From Paenibacillus phocaeensis (GTDB lineage Bacteria > Bacillota > Bacilli > Paenibacillales > Paenibacillaceae), in NCBI RefSeq assembly GCF_900021165.1, contig NZ_FCOQ01000018.1:1-44656 (forward strand): a DNA stretch of 44,656 nt, given 5' to 3'. Position numbers and translations under genes: made by a program. Shown here piece after piece: positions 1-8,117 of the stretch. Within the stretch, counting starts at the first letter, position 1, and each line of letters begins with the position of its first letter. The notes below the pieces were generated by a model. That model saw only the letters and a program-made list of their open reading frames with translations. It did no database searches and was not told the origin of the DNA.

Positions 1-2
1 AT

Positions 3-77
3 GCGGACGTGGCTCAGCGGTAGAGCATCGCCTTGCCAAGGCGAGGGTCGCGGGTTCGATTCCCGTCGTCCGCTCCA
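3..77 (+). tRNA. tRNA-Gly (anticodon GCC)
   Basis: Cloverleaf tRNA with a 7-bp acceptor stem (GCGGACG at 3-9 pairs with CGTCCGC at 67-73), a T-loop GGTTCGATTCC and anticodon GCC in the loop TTGCCAA. The 3' CCA is encoded at 75-77. It is the first of three closely spaced tRNA genes. Confidence 0.97.
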
Positions 78-86
78 TCTTCATAC

Positions 87-160
87 GCGCCCTTAGCTCA
101 GCTGGATAGAGCGTTTGACTACGAATCAAAAGGTCAGGAGTTCGAATCTCTTAGGGCGCG
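87..160 (+). tRNA. tRNA-Arg (anticodon ACG)
   Basis: Acceptor stem GCGCCCT (87-93) pairs with AGGGCGC (153-159). The anticodon loop reads CTACGAA, giving ACG, whose A34 is normally deaminated to inosine. The T-arm AGTTCGAATCT is present. CCA is not encoded. It lies 9 bp after tRNA-Gly. Confidence 0.97.
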
Positions 161-167
161 TTCCTTT

Positions 168-247
168 GCCGGTGTGGCGGAATTGGCAGACGCGCGCGAC
201 TCAAAATCGTGAGGGAAACCGTGGGGGTTCGAGTCCCTTCACCGGCA
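168..247 (+). tRNA. tRNA-Leu (anticodon CAA)
   Basis: Class II tRNA with a long variable arm. Acceptor stem GCCGGTG (168-174) pairs with CACCGGC (240-246). The anticodon stem CGCGA/TCGTG closes the loop CTCAAAA, giving CAA, which reads UUG. CCA is not encoded (the 3' flank is ATCA). It is the last tRNA of this cluster before a strong hairpin. Confidence 0.95.
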
Positions 248-255
248 TCAAACAA

Positions 256-300
256 GACAGGTTCATCAATGGCTTCGGCCGATGATGAACCTGTCTTTCT
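256..300 (+). terminator. Rho-independent terminator of the tRNA cluster
   Basis: A 13-bp stem (GACAGGTTCATCA at 256-268 against TGATGAACCTGTC at 283-295) is followed by TTTCTTTT. It closes the Gly-Arg-Leu tRNA transcript and faces the end of the minus-strand pseudogene. Confidence 0.9.
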
Positions 301-311
301 TTTATGCTCGA

Positions 312-1470
312 TCAATGAGAGAATGAATAGTTTAGCTTATATTCCCTCGGACTCATCCCCGTGTATTTCGTGAAGACATGAGTGAAATAAGCAGGCGTTT
401 CAATGCCTACGGCTACCGCAACTTCAAATACTTTATTTGCCGGATTCCGTAGTAATTTCTTGGCCTGTTCAATCCGGTACTTGTTGATGGAATCAATGAT
501 GGATTCCCCGGTTACTCGTTTATAGAGGCGGCTAAGATAGCTACTGTTGATATGGATGTGGTCTGCAATAATCTGCAGGTTCAGATTCTGGTTATAATGC
601 TCTCTGATATATTTCTGGCATTCGATCACGATATAATTGGTTTGCTTGTCATTGGACGCCAAAGCCTCTGAACAGCTCTGAATCAAACGCTTTAGGATAT
701 CTGTCAACTGCTGGATATTTTTACTCTCCTGGATTTGCTTATACACGGTGGTTTGGCTTTCTGTGGGCTCCGAAACAAAGGGTTGGCTGGCAATCCGCAG
801 ACGGAAACAGTAAGAACTGACCGGCAGACAAGCTACCTTCACATTTTCAATCGGTTCTTGGTTGCTTTCTGTATCTCTCAAGCAGGTGGTCCAGCTCGTG
901 GGTGGCCAACTCTTTTTGTCCACGTTGCAGATATTCGGCAATTTGATCTGCGACATGATGCGGAAGCGTAACGGGAGTGATTGCTTGGTTGGCATGTGGA
1001 CTGTAGACGACGACAGGATTATCGCTGTAAAAGCTGCCCTTCAATGCTTCTCTAGCTTCGCGATAGGCTTGTGACAGCGTTAATACATCTCGATGCAGTG
1101 TACTGATGCCCATATTCAGACGATATCGTTGGAAATTGTTAGCCATGGCAAGAGCCTCATTGCAAATGGTGAGCAAGGATTGGATAGAAACGGCCGCGTC
1201 CTTGCCGTTCATGGACACGATAACGAGCAAGCTATTTTGTTCCATGGCTAAAGTATAGGACGGGCGATCCGTAATCTGTCCGTCACGATCGGCATTTGCG
1301 GATTCCCCCTTAAGCTCCCAGGTTCCTTCAAAAGGATCGGGAGAAGCGTTCTCCAGGACATAGGAGCTGGGATGTCCGTAACCAAAGTCATTCTCTGGGC
1401 CGGAAGAGAAATAAAGGTACCATTTGCTGTCCAATCGATAAATGTAGGGCCCCCAGACATAAAGCTCTGC
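312..1470 (-). pseudogene. decayed AraC-type response regulator fused to a glycosidase (GH43-like) fragment
   Basis: The minus strand carries two overlapping reading frames that together make the middle and C-terminal parts of a YesN-like regulator. Frame 1 (1434 to 847) ends with a linker region including LSQAYREAREALKG; frame 2 (to 312) continues through two AraC-type helix-turn-helix motifs and ends at GMSPREYKLNY. The switch lies near 858-880, so a frameshift has broken the gene. The receiver domain is missing. In its place the upstream end (about 1300-1470) reads WGPYIYRLDSKWYLYFSSG and SYVLENASPDPFEGTW, which resembles the central part of family 43 glycoside hydrolases. An in-frame TAA lies just before this fragment. 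A deletion that fused a glycosidase gene to a neighbouring regulator, followed by decay, is the simplest reading. The AraC part is clear; the GH43 part is from memory of the family. Confidence 0.75.
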
Positions 1471-1493
1471 CGATTAATATCGAATATTAATTG

Positions 1494-1521
1494 TTGACAT
1501 CTTCACATAGGTCGCTATAAT
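1494..1521 (+). promoter_or_regulatory. sigma-A promoter of tRNA-Pro
   Basis: TTGACA at 1494-1499 and TATAAT at 1516-1521 are both perfect hexamers, separated by 16 bp. The tRNA-Pro gene starts 44 bp after the -10 box. Confidence 0.9.
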
Positions 1522-1564
1522 AGAAAAAGTGGCCCGATTTCTTAGATTGGGTAACCATTGATTT

Positions 1565-1638
1565 CGGGACGTAGCTCAGCTTGGTAGAGCACCTGGTTTG
1601 GGACCAGGGGGTCGCATGTTCGAATCGTGTCGTCCCGA
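1565..1638 (+). tRNA. tRNA-Pro (anticodon TGG)
   Basis: Acceptor stem CGGGACG (1565-1571) pairs with CGTCCCG (1631-1637). The anticodon stem CCTGG/CCAGG closes the loop TTTGGGA, giving TGG. CCA is not encoded. It stands alone with its own promoter and terminator, apart from the upstream cluster. Confidence 0.97.
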
Positions 1639-1646
1639 TTCGAATC

Positions 1647-1678
1647 AGCAGTCATCCTTTTAGGATGGCTGTTTTTGT
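1647..1678 (+). terminator. Rho-independent terminator after tRNA-Pro
   Basis: A hairpin with arms CAGTCATCC and GGATGGCTG around a short TTTTA loop is followed by TTTTTGTTT. It lies directly after the tRNA and before bofC. Confidence 0.85.
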
Positions 1679-1773
1679 TTAGGCGTTGAAACAACCTCGT
1701 TGGTTTCCCAATTGAATAAAGCTCCTTACTATCGGCCACAATAGAGACAAAAGTCCGATAGAAGGGGATAACC

Positions 1774-2463
1774 GTGAATATCTTCCAAATCAAAAAAAAC
1801 TTCAAAAAACGATGGAGAAGATGGAGACGCGCCATATGGACCGCCAGCGCCTTTTGCCTGATTGCGGTGATGGCCTGGATGGGATTGCCATTATCCACAC
1901 AAATGGAAAAGCTGATGGCCCGCGAGCCGATAGCTATCGAAACTTTAGGGAAATGGCAGGAAGCTGTCCCCACGGCCGATCACGAATGGTTATTGGACCT
2001 GGAGAAGGATAAGTCGCGAATCGTCCATTTGACGAAGATATATACCTGTGGTGAAGAAAGCAGCGTGCTCGGGATTATGACGCCGGAGGAAATCGCTGAC
2101 TTGATGAAAGACCACCCTGCATGGGAAGGAAGACTGGGCGCAGGGGGCGATGTTTGGATTGAGGAAAAAATCGACGGCCTGTCCGATACCTGCAAAACGC
2201 GGGGGTACATCGGTTTGGACAAGGATGGGAATTTGACGTTATTTGACGGTCCGCCGAAGAAGGAAAAGGTGATCCGTACTTTTTTCCAGATGGATGTAGA
2301 GATGATGGAGAGCGCCTTGCCTGCGGAAGTGATTCAACAATTAAAGCAAGGGATTCGCATTCAGGATGAAGAAGAGTACAACAGCGTCCTGTCCACCTTC
2401 AGCGACTTTGCGATTGAGCCGTCGGAGCGGGTTATGCAGCAAAACGATGAGCAGTCGCAATGA
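1774..2463 (+). CDS. bofC: BofC-like sporulation signalling protein
   Basis: 229 residues. In B. subtilis, BofC is made in the forespore and restrains the SpoIVB protease, timing the signal that activates sigma-K in the mother cell. The N-terminus is strongly basic and is followed by one membrane or signal segment (about residues 20-42). The rest is a soluble, acidic domain with BofC C-terminal features, including a conserved-looking EEIADLMKDHP and GYIGLDKDGNLTLFDG. It is longer than the roughly 170-residue B. subtilis protein. The GTG start at 1774 has GAAGGGG 5 bp upstream. Position supports the call: bofC sits next to the ruv genes in B. subtilis. Here an iron-uptake module separates them. 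Sequence similarity is moderate, so part of the identification rests on context. Confidence 0.72.
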   Translation: MNIFQIKKNFKKRWRRWRRAIWTASAFCLIAVMAWMGLPLSTQMEKLMAREPIAIETLGKWQEAVPTADHEWLLDLEKDKSRIVHLTKIYTCGEESSVLGIMTPEEIADLMKDHPAWEGRLGAGGDVWIEEKIDGLSDTCKTRGYIGLDKDGNLTLFDGPPKKEKVIRTFFQMDVEMMESALPAEVIQQLKQGIRIQDEEEYNSVLSTFSDFAIEPSERVMQQNDEQSQ

Positions 2464-2494
2464 GCAGCAGCCATACTGAAAACGGCCAAAGCAG

Positions 2495-2531
2495 CGCCCC
2501 CTTCCTATGCAAAGGAGGGAGGCGTTTTTTT
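2495..2531 (+). terminator. terminator after bofC
   Basis: A hairpin with near-complementary 12-nt arms (2495-2506 and 2513-2524) is followed by seven T residues. The ATG at 2507 lies inside the loop of this hairpin, which argues against it being the start of the next gene. Confidence 0.85.
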
Positions 2532-2557
2532 ACGTTGCATTGCACGGTACACCGGAG

Positions 2558-2585
2558 TTGACGAGGCCTTCCAATGTGGTACTAT
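2558..2585 (+). promoter_or_regulatory. promoter of the AraC-family iron regulator
   Basis: TTGACG (2558-2563) and TACTAT (2580-2585) are spaced by 16 bp. Transcription would start near 2592, downstream of the in-frame ATG at 2507. This supports the TTG at 2630 as the real start. Confidence 0.6.
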
Positions 2586-2629
2586 CTGAGAAAGAAGCTG
2601 CTAATTTTCATCGCAATGGAGGCTTTGTT

Positions 2630-4285
2630 TTGACTAACCTTGTCTCGGAGTGGGCGGAGTTCCGCTTCCCTATATATACGGCTGTCCAAATTCGTTCGTT
2701 ATACGGCACTTCAAGCTTGCCGATGCACAAAATCCATGAAGAGTTTGCGGTGCTGATCGGCATTGCCGGCGGCAAGGCGGTTCTCGGAATCGAAGACCAG
2801 TCCTTTGAGCTTGCCGAAGGCACGGTTATATTGCTTCCGGCCGGAGCCCCTGCCGCGCTGATGACGGATTCCCAGGGGCCGCTGCACGCCTACAAGCTAT
2901 CCATCGGCATCTCCGGGCCAACCGTATCTCAGTATGACGGCTCCATGAACCACGGCAGCGAGCTGATTGATGGTAAGAATGTGCGACTTTTTCCAAATGA
3001 ACCGGGGATTGTGGCCATGCTGGAGGAATTGTACCTTTATCGTTCACCGGCTTATGAAGCCCGGCATGTCCAGAATCAACTGGTGTTTTATCGTGTGATT
3101 TTTGAGCTGCTGTCCCGAACGGGGACAACCGCTGCGGACATTGGGCAGCCAAGCATGGAGCGAAGCCTCGCCTATATGGAGAACCACTTTAAAGATAAAA
3201 TCACCCGCGAGCAATTGGCCGCGATGGCGGGCGTAAGCAGTTCGCATTATTCTATTCTATTCAAACGGATTACCGGCTTCTCACCGCAGGAATACCTGTC
3301 GCGGCTGCGCGTTCACCGGGCCGTCGAGCTGCTGATCGGCGGTTCGGGCACGCTCCGGGAGATCGCGCAGAAGGTCGGCTACAAGGATGAATTTTACCTT
3401 AGCCGCCGCTTTAAACGGCAGACCGGGGTTTCGCCGACGGGATACCACCGCGTTTCTCCGCAGCGCGTGGCCGTCATGCTGACGCCTTATGCGAGCCATC
3501 TGCTGCTGCTTGGGCGGGAGCCGGCGCTCACGATTTCGGAGAACGGCGAGTATGTCCAAACCGCTGACCTGCCGCAACCGCAAACGATGAGATTTATCCA
3601 TACGGACTGTACCTTCGAGCAGTTAAAGTCGGCGCTGCTGGATACCCAAGCGGACATGATTATCGCAGCGGGTCAGCATTTGCATCGGCATGGTTTGAAT
3701 CCCGAGCAGTTGCGAGCCATCGCGCCTGTGGTAGATATTCCATGGATGGAGCTGGGCTGGAAGGAGCATCTTCGCTTGATCGCCCGGGCGATCAGGGAGA
3801 GCGATAAGGCGGAAGCGTGGCTGGCCGCATTTGAACAGGAGGAGATGTCGGCGCGCCAGCTTGTACGGCAATATGCGGCCGCGGGCGAAACCGTGGCGAT
3901 ATTGGTGCTTCGCCCGGAGGGGCTGCTCGTTTACGGCGCCCGCAATGTCGGGTACGTAATCTATCATTCGCTCGAGCTAAGGCCACCGGCCAAAGTGGAG
4001 CAGCTTATCAATAAGCTCGGTACGCCCTTTCATTCCATTCCCATCGAACCGGCGGAGTTAGCGGATTACGCGGGGGATCGCCTGCTCGTCATCGTGCTTC
4101 CCGACGCCAAAGGTTCAACCGCCCACGCTGACGCCGTGTTTCAGTCTCCGCATTGGAGAGAGCTTCCCGCCGTGCGGCACAACAAGGTGCATCAGCTGGA
4201 CGTAGATGAATGGATCCCATACAATCCCGTGTCGATCCGGCTGCAGTTGCAACGTGCGATCGCGTTGTTTGCCGGCATTCAATAG
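2630..4285 (+). CDS. AraC-family regulator with C-terminal siderophore-binding domain (Btr-like)
   Basis: About 551 residues from the preferred TTG at 2630, which has GGAGG 7 bp upstream; the open frame reaches back to 2507, but that ATG lies in the bofC terminator and before the likely promoter. Order of domains: N-terminal cupin-like AraC ligand/arm region; two helix-turn-helix motifs (around AAMAGVSSSHYSILFKRITG and IAQKVGYKDEFYLSRRFKRQ); then about 260 residues resembling a periplasmic-type iron-siderophore binding protein. This architecture is that of B. subtilis Btr (YbbB), which activates feuABC when it binds bacillibactin inside the cell. Here too the next genes encode a lipoprotein and two permeases. 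Expected role: a cytoplasmic activator that reports imported ferric siderophore. The actual ligand cannot be read from the sequence. Confidence 0.88.
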   Translation: MTNLVSEWAEFRFPIYTAVQIRSLYGTSSLPMHKIHEEFAVLIGIAGGKAVLGIEDQSFELAEGTVILLPAGAPAALMTDSQGPLHAYKLSIGISGPTVSQYDGSMNHGSELIDGKNVRLFPNEPGIVAMLEELYLYRSPAYEARHVQNQLVFYRVIFELLSRTGTTAADIGQPSMERSLAYMENHFKDKITREQLAAMAGVSSSHYSILFKRITGFSPQEYLSRLRVHRAVELLIGGSGTLREIAQKVGYKDEFYLSRRFKRQTGVSPTGYHRVSPQRVAVMLTPYASHLLLLGREPALTISENGEYVQTADLPQPQTMRFIHTDCTFEQLKSALLDTQADMIIAAGQHLHRHGLNPEQLRAIAPVVDIPWMELGWKEHLRLIARAIRESDKAEAWLAAFEQEEMSARQLVRQYAAAGETVAILVLRPEGLLVYGARNVGYVIYHSLELRPPAKVEQLINKLGTPFHSIPIEPAELADYAGDRLLVIVLPDAKGSTAHADAVFQSPHWRELPAVRHNKVHQLDVDEWIPYNPVSIRLQLQRAIALFAGIQ

Positions 4286-4336
4286 TCCAAGCTTCTTTCC
4301 TAACAATAAGCTATGGTCTAGCAAAATGAGGCTGAA

Positions 4337-4368
4337 TATAATGATTAATGAAAATGAAACTCATTATC
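4337..4368 (+). promoter_or_regulatory. promoter -10 and Fur box of the iron transporter
   Basis: TATAAT at 4337-4342 is followed by a 19-bp site at 4350-4368 (GAAAATGAAACTCATTATC) that matches the classical Fur consensus GATAATGATAATCATTATC at 16 of 19 positions. The box covers the expected transcription start, so bound Fur would block the promoter when iron is plentiful. No good -35 box is visible, which fits a promoter that needs the upstream AraC-type activator. Confidence 0.85.
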
Positions 4369-4420
4369 AACTGAAATGCGGATTGATGCATAGCCATTGT
4401 AAAAGGGAGAGGGTCATCTT

Positions 4421-5374
4421 ATGAGAAAGCTGTTTGTTCCAATCATATTGTCACTAGCGGTTATGTTGAGCGCGTGCGGTGGAAATCAAACCGATCGCAC
4501 AGGTACTGGCGGGAATTCTTCCCCAGCGTCTTCCCAGGCTTCAAACGCGTCTGACTCCGGGACCATGACTTATGAATCCGAGAACGGGCCGGTCGAAGTT
4601 CCGGCCGATCCGCAGCGTGTCGTTGTCCTGACCCGGTTCCTGACGGGCAATGTGATGCTGCTGAATGTGCCGATCGTCGGAGCGGATGAAATGTCCAAGG
4701 AAAACCCTCAGTTTCAAGACAAGCTGAAGGACGTCGAGGCGGTTACGGACGAAAGTCTGGAGAAGATCATCGAACTGCAGCCGGACCTTATCATCGGACA
4801 GTCTGATATCAAAAACCTGGACAAGCTCAAGCAAATTGCGCCGACAGTTACTTATACGTACGGCAAAGTGGACTACTTAACACAGCAGCTGGAAATCGGC
4901 AAACTGCTGAACAAGGAAAAAGAAGCCCAAGCCTGGGTCGATGATTTCAAGGCGCGGACCAAACAAGCCGGTGAAGAGATCCAAGCGAAGGTCGGCGAAG
5001 GAGCGACGGTGTCGGTCATCGAGACGTTCAACAAACAGCTGTACGTGTACGGCTATAATTTTGGACGCGGCACCGAACTTTTGTACGGCGATCTGGGGTT
5101 TAGCTTGCCCGAGAAAGCCAAACAAGCCACGGAGAAAGAGGGCTTTTTCGCGGTATCGTCCGAAGTTTTACAGGATTATGTAGGGGACTATATTATTTTC
5201 AGCAAAAATGCCGACGAGGACAATTCCTTTCAGAATACACAGTCCTACAAAAATATCCCTGCCGTCAAAAACAACCGGGTATTTGAAGCCGATGCGAAAG
5301 CGTTCTACTTTAACGACCCGCTCAGCATGGAATACCAGTTGGACTTCTTCATTAAAAGTTTTCTCGGCAAATGA
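4421..5374 (+). CDS. iron-siderophore ABC transporter substrate-binding lipoprotein (FecB/FeuA type)
   Basis: 317 residues. It captures a ferric siderophore outside the membrane and delivers it to the two permeases that follow. The N-terminus is a lipoprotein signal with lipobox LSAC, placing the acylated cysteine at residue 19. A Ser/Thr/Asn-rich linker (about 20-50) leads into the two-lobed TroA-like fold: VEVPADPQRVVVL opens the first lobe, and PDLIIGQSDIKN is the usual turn before the connecting helix. ATG start with GGGAGAGGG upstream. It is first in the operon, directly behind the Fur box, and its stop overlaps the next start (ATGA). Of characterised systems it is most like FeuA by gene arrangement. 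The siderophore is not known. Confidence 0.9.
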   Translation: MRKLFVPIILSLAVMLSACGGNQTDRTGTGGNSSPASSQASNASDSGTMTYESENGPVEVPADPQRVVVLTRFLTGNVMLLNVPIVGADEMSKENPQFQDKLKDVEAVTDESLEKIIELQPDLIIGQSDIKNLDKLKQIAPTVTYTYGKVDYLTQQLEIGKLLNKEKEAQAWVDDFKARTKQAGEEIQAKVGEGATVSVIETFNKQLYVYGYNFGRGTELLYGDLGFSLPEKAKQATEKEGFFAVSSEVLQDYVGDYIIFSKNADEDNSFQNTQSYKNIPAVKNNRVFEADAKAFYFNDPLSMEYQLDFFIKSFLGK

Positions 5375-6399
5375 TCAAGGCAACGATACCGATGAGAATT
5401 AAAATACGTTCGATTCCGTTTATTTACAAGCTTCTCGGCGGTGTGCTGCTGCTCGTCGCCGCCTTCGTAATATCGATGTGGTTCGGCGCGCAGGAAACGA
5501 CGCCCCGCGAGCTGTGGCTGGCGCTAACTTCGACTGCCTCCGAAGGGAATATACTCACGCTGCAGGAAATCCGCTTGCCGCGTGAATTGGCCGCGATGCT
5601 GGTCGGCGCCGCGCTGGCGGCAGCCGGAGCGATCATGCAAGGGGTCACCCGCAATCCGCTCGCCGATCCCGGCTTGCTGGGGCTTACATCCGGCGCCAAC
5701 CTGGCGCTTGCCATTATTTTCGCGAGCGTTCCGGGGATCAGTTATTTCGGCATTATGCTGGCTTGTTTTATCGGCGCGGCCGCAGGCGGCGGGTTGGTCA
5801 TCGGCCTTGGCGCGGTACGCCGGGGGAAGCTGTCCCCCGTCCGCATCGTGCTTGCGGGAGCGGCCATTTCCACCTTCCTTCAAGCCGTCACAGAAGGCAT
5901 CAGCTTAATGTTCAAAATTTCCAAGGACGTCTCTATGTGGACGGCAGGCGGTTTAATCGGGACTACTTGGGCACAAATTCAGGTGATAGCGCCGGTGATT
6001 GCAGCGGGGATCGCAGTGTCCATTCTGTATTCCGGACATTTAACGATTCTGAGTCTGAGCGACGAAGTGGCGGTAGGTCTGGGGCAAAAGCTCGCCCGAA
6101 TCAAAGGGATTCTGTTTGCTCTGGTCATCCTGCTGACGGGGGCCGCAGTGGCGCTCGCCGGAAACCTCGCTTTCCTGGGGCTGATGATTCCGCATATCGT
6201 CCGCAAGGTTGTCGGTACCGATTATCGTTATATCCTGCCTTTTTCAGTGCTTGCAGGGGCGGCCTTCATGCTGCTGGCGGATACGCTTGCCCGGACTATC
6301 AACGCGCCTTACGAGACGCCTATGGCAGCGATCGTAGCTATGGCGGGCTTGCCGTTCTTCCTGCTTGTCGTGCGTAAAGGGGGCAAAACGCTATCATGA
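5371..6399 (+). CDS. iron-siderophore ABC transporter permease 1 (FecCD family)
   Basis: 342 residues, almost entirely hydrophobic with about ten membrane helices. FecCD marks include LPRELAAMLVGAALAAAGAI, the loop GVTRNPLADPGLLGL, and the region LAFLGLMIPHIVRKVVG, which contains the coupling loop that contacts the ATPase. The ATG at 5371 overlaps the stop of the lipoprotein gene; an ATG at 5392 is a possible alternative. It pairs with the next gene to form a heterodimeric channel. Confidence 0.92.
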   Translation: MIKATIPMRIKIRSIPFIYKLLGGVLLLVAAFVISMWFGAQETTPRELWLALTSTASEGNILTLQEIRLPRELAAMLVGAALAAAGAIMQGVTRNPLADPGLLGLTSGANLALAIIFASVPGISYFGIMLACFIGAAAGGGLVIGLGAVRRGKLSPVRIVLAGAAISTFLQAVTEGISLMFKISKDVSMWTAGGLIGTTWAQIQVIAPVIAAGIAVSILYSGHLTILSLSDEVAVGLGQKLARIKGILFALVILLTGAAVALAGNLAFLGLMIPHIVRKVVGTDYRYILPFSVLAGAAFMLLADTLARTINAPYETPMAAIVAMAGLPFFLLVVRKGGKTLS

Positions 6400-7403
6400 G
6401 TCCGTTAGCGCTTGTTCGGAAACAGCGTCTTATTTTGCTGATCAGCTGCGTGGCGATCGTCCTGACGGCTGTCGCCAGCATGGGATTCGGCTATTCGCCC
6501 CTGTCTTTCGACAGGCTGATCCCCGTGCTGCTAGGTCACGGCACGTTCAAAGAGGACTTCGTCCTGTTTTCCGTCAGACTGCCGCGGATTCTGATCACGT
6601 TGTTGTCGGGAATGGCCTTGGCGTTGTCGGGATCGATTCTGCAAAGCGTTACCCGCAACGATTTGGCCGACCCGGGTATCGTCGGCATCAATTCCGGGGC
6701 CGGCGTGGCGATCTCCGTGTTTTTTCTGTATTTTCCTATCGAGACGGGGGCGTTTGCCTATCTCCTGCCTTTTGTTGCGTTTATCGGGGCTTTGCTCACC
6801 GCCGTCCTCGTCTATCTGTTCTCGTACAGCCGGACCCGGGGGCTTGATCCCGTTCGCCTTGTATTGGTTGGAGTAGGCTTCTCCATGGCTCTGTCGGGGA
6901 TTATGATCGTCATTATCTCCTCGGCGGAACGCGCCAAGGTGGATTTTATCGCCAAATGGATCGCCGGCAACATTTGGGGGACGGACTGGCCTTTTATCGG
7001 GGCCTTGCTCCCATGGCTGATCCTGCTTGTCCCGTTTACTTTGTTCAAATCCCGGCAGCTCAATCTGCTCAGCTTAAGCGAGACCTCGGCGATCGGCGTG
7101 GGCGTGCATCTGGAACGCGAGCGGCGGGTCCTAATCTTGGCCGCCGTCGCGGCTTCCGCATCGGCGGTTTCCGTCACCGGGGGCATCGCCTTCATCGGGC
7201 TGATGGCTCCGCATATCGCTAAAGCGTTGGTCGGACCGCGCAACCAACTGTTCATTCCCGTTGCCGTGCTGCTCGGCGGATGGCTGCTGCTCATCGCCGA
7301 TACGATCGGCCGCAATCTGATCGATCCTGACGGGATTCCGGCCGGGGTTATGGCCTCGCTGCTCGGGGTGCCTTATTTTGCCTACTTATTGCTCAAGAAG
7401 TAG
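6396..7403 (+). CDS. iron-siderophore ABC transporter permease 2 (FecCD family)
   Basis: 335 residues with about ten membrane helices. Family motifs: VRLPRILITLLSGMALALSG, the loop VTRNDLADPGIVGINSGAG, and GIAFIGLMAPHIAKALVGP. Its ATG overlaps the stop of the first permease (ATGA), which indicates translational coupling. No ATPase gene follows; a terminator comes next. In B. subtilis FeuABC also lacks a local ATPase and borrows YusV, so a distant shared ATPase is likely here. Confidence 0.92.
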   Translation: MSPLALVRKQRLILLISCVAIVLTAVASMGFGYSPLSFDRLIPVLLGHGTFKEDFVLFSVRLPRILITLLSGMALALSGSILQSVTRNDLADPGIVGINSGAGVAISVFFLYFPIETGAFAYLLPFVAFIGALLTAVLVYLFSYSRTRGLDPVRLVLVGVGFSMALSGIMIVIISSAERAKVDFIAKWIAGNIWGTDWPFIGALLPWLILLVPFTLFKSRQLNLLSLSETSAIGVGVHLERERRVLILAAVAASASAVSVTGGIAFIGLMAPHIAKALVGPRNQLFIPVAVLLGGWLLLIADTIGRNLIDPDGIPAGVMASLLGVPYFAYLLLKK

Positions 7404-7407
7404 CGTT

Positions 7408-7458
7408 AAGCGCAAACAGAGAAGATGGCAACAGCCACTTCCTGCTTGCGCTTTTTTT
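7408..7458 (+). terminator. terminator of the iron-uptake operon
   Basis: Arms AAGCGCAA (7408-7415) and TTGCGCTT (7446-7453) pair, with a long inner region of about 30 nt, and the right arm runs into TTTTTTT. Confidence 0.75.
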
Positions 7459-7516
7459 GCATCCACCGATCCATACCTCTCTACAAACTTTTTCCTCAAT
7501 GTACGCGATCTTTTGC

Positions 7517-7522
7517 TATAAT
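7517..7522 (+). promoter_or_regulatory. probable -10 box of ruvC
   Basis: A perfect TATAAT stands 92 bp before ruvC. The matching -35 position carries only a weak sequence, so the call rests on the -10 box and on the terminator just upstream. Confidence 0.45.
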
Positions 7523-7613
7523 AAAGTGAATACATATGTTCGCTTTACGCGGGACAGGGCTCCATCCAAAGGATCATGGAGGAGTTTAAGCAACGATTGG
7601 GGAGAGATGAGCC

Positions 7614-8117
7614 TTGCGTATACTTGGCATTGACCCCGGCATCGCTATTGTCGGGTTCGGATTTATTGATAAACAGGGGAGTAAGGTGACGCCGGTACAG
7701 TACGGATGCATCCAGACCGAAGCGCATACCCCGGAGGAAGAACGGCTTTTGCATGTCTACGAGGCCATGGTGCAGTTGATTGACAAATACAAGCCGGAGG
7801 CGGTGGCGTTTGAGAAGCTGTTTTTCAATCGGAACGTCACGACGGCGATGTCGGTCAGCCAGGCCAGGGGCGTGCTGGTCCTCGCTGCTGTCCAGAAAGG
7901 CTTGTCGATAGCGGAGTATACCCCGATGCAGGTGAAGCAAGCGATTGTAGGTTATGGGAAGGCGGAGAAACGTCAAGTGCAGGAAATGACGCGCATGTTC
8001 CTGAAGCTTCAGGCGATTCCGAAGCCGGACGACGTGGCGGATGCCTTAGCCGTTGCCGTCTGCCATGCGCATTCCTATACATTAAATTCTAAAATAAACG
8101 AGGTATTGCGTTCATGA
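7614..8117 (+). CDS. ruvC: Holliday junction resolvase RuvC
   Basis: 167 residues, normal for the family. RuvC is the endonuclease that cuts Holliday junctions symmetrically after RuvAB has moved them. The RNase-H-like fold opens with ILGIDPG, giving catalytic Asp7; Glu67 is in AFEKLFF; Asp140 and Asp143 are in PDDVADALA. All four acidic residues are present. The start is TTG at 7614 with GGGGAGAG 7 bp upstream. Its stop overlaps the ATG of ruvA (ATGA). B. subtilis itself lacks ruvC and uses RecU, while Paenibacillus-type genomes may carry ruvC; its presence here is a useful taxonomic mark. Confidence 0.96.
   Translation: MRILGIDPGIAIVGFGFIDKQGSKVTPVQYGCIQTEAHTPEEERLLHVYEAMVQLIDKYKPEAVAFEKLFFNRNVTTAMSVSQARGVLVLAAVQKGLSIAEYTPMQVKQAIVGYGKAEKRQVQEMTRMFLKLQAIPKPDDVADALAVAVCHAHSYTLNSKINEVLRS

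Noticed and set aside
256..1500. Integrated element at the tRNA-Leu gene
   Set aside because: No repeat of the tRNA 3' end was found at the far side and there is no integrase gene.
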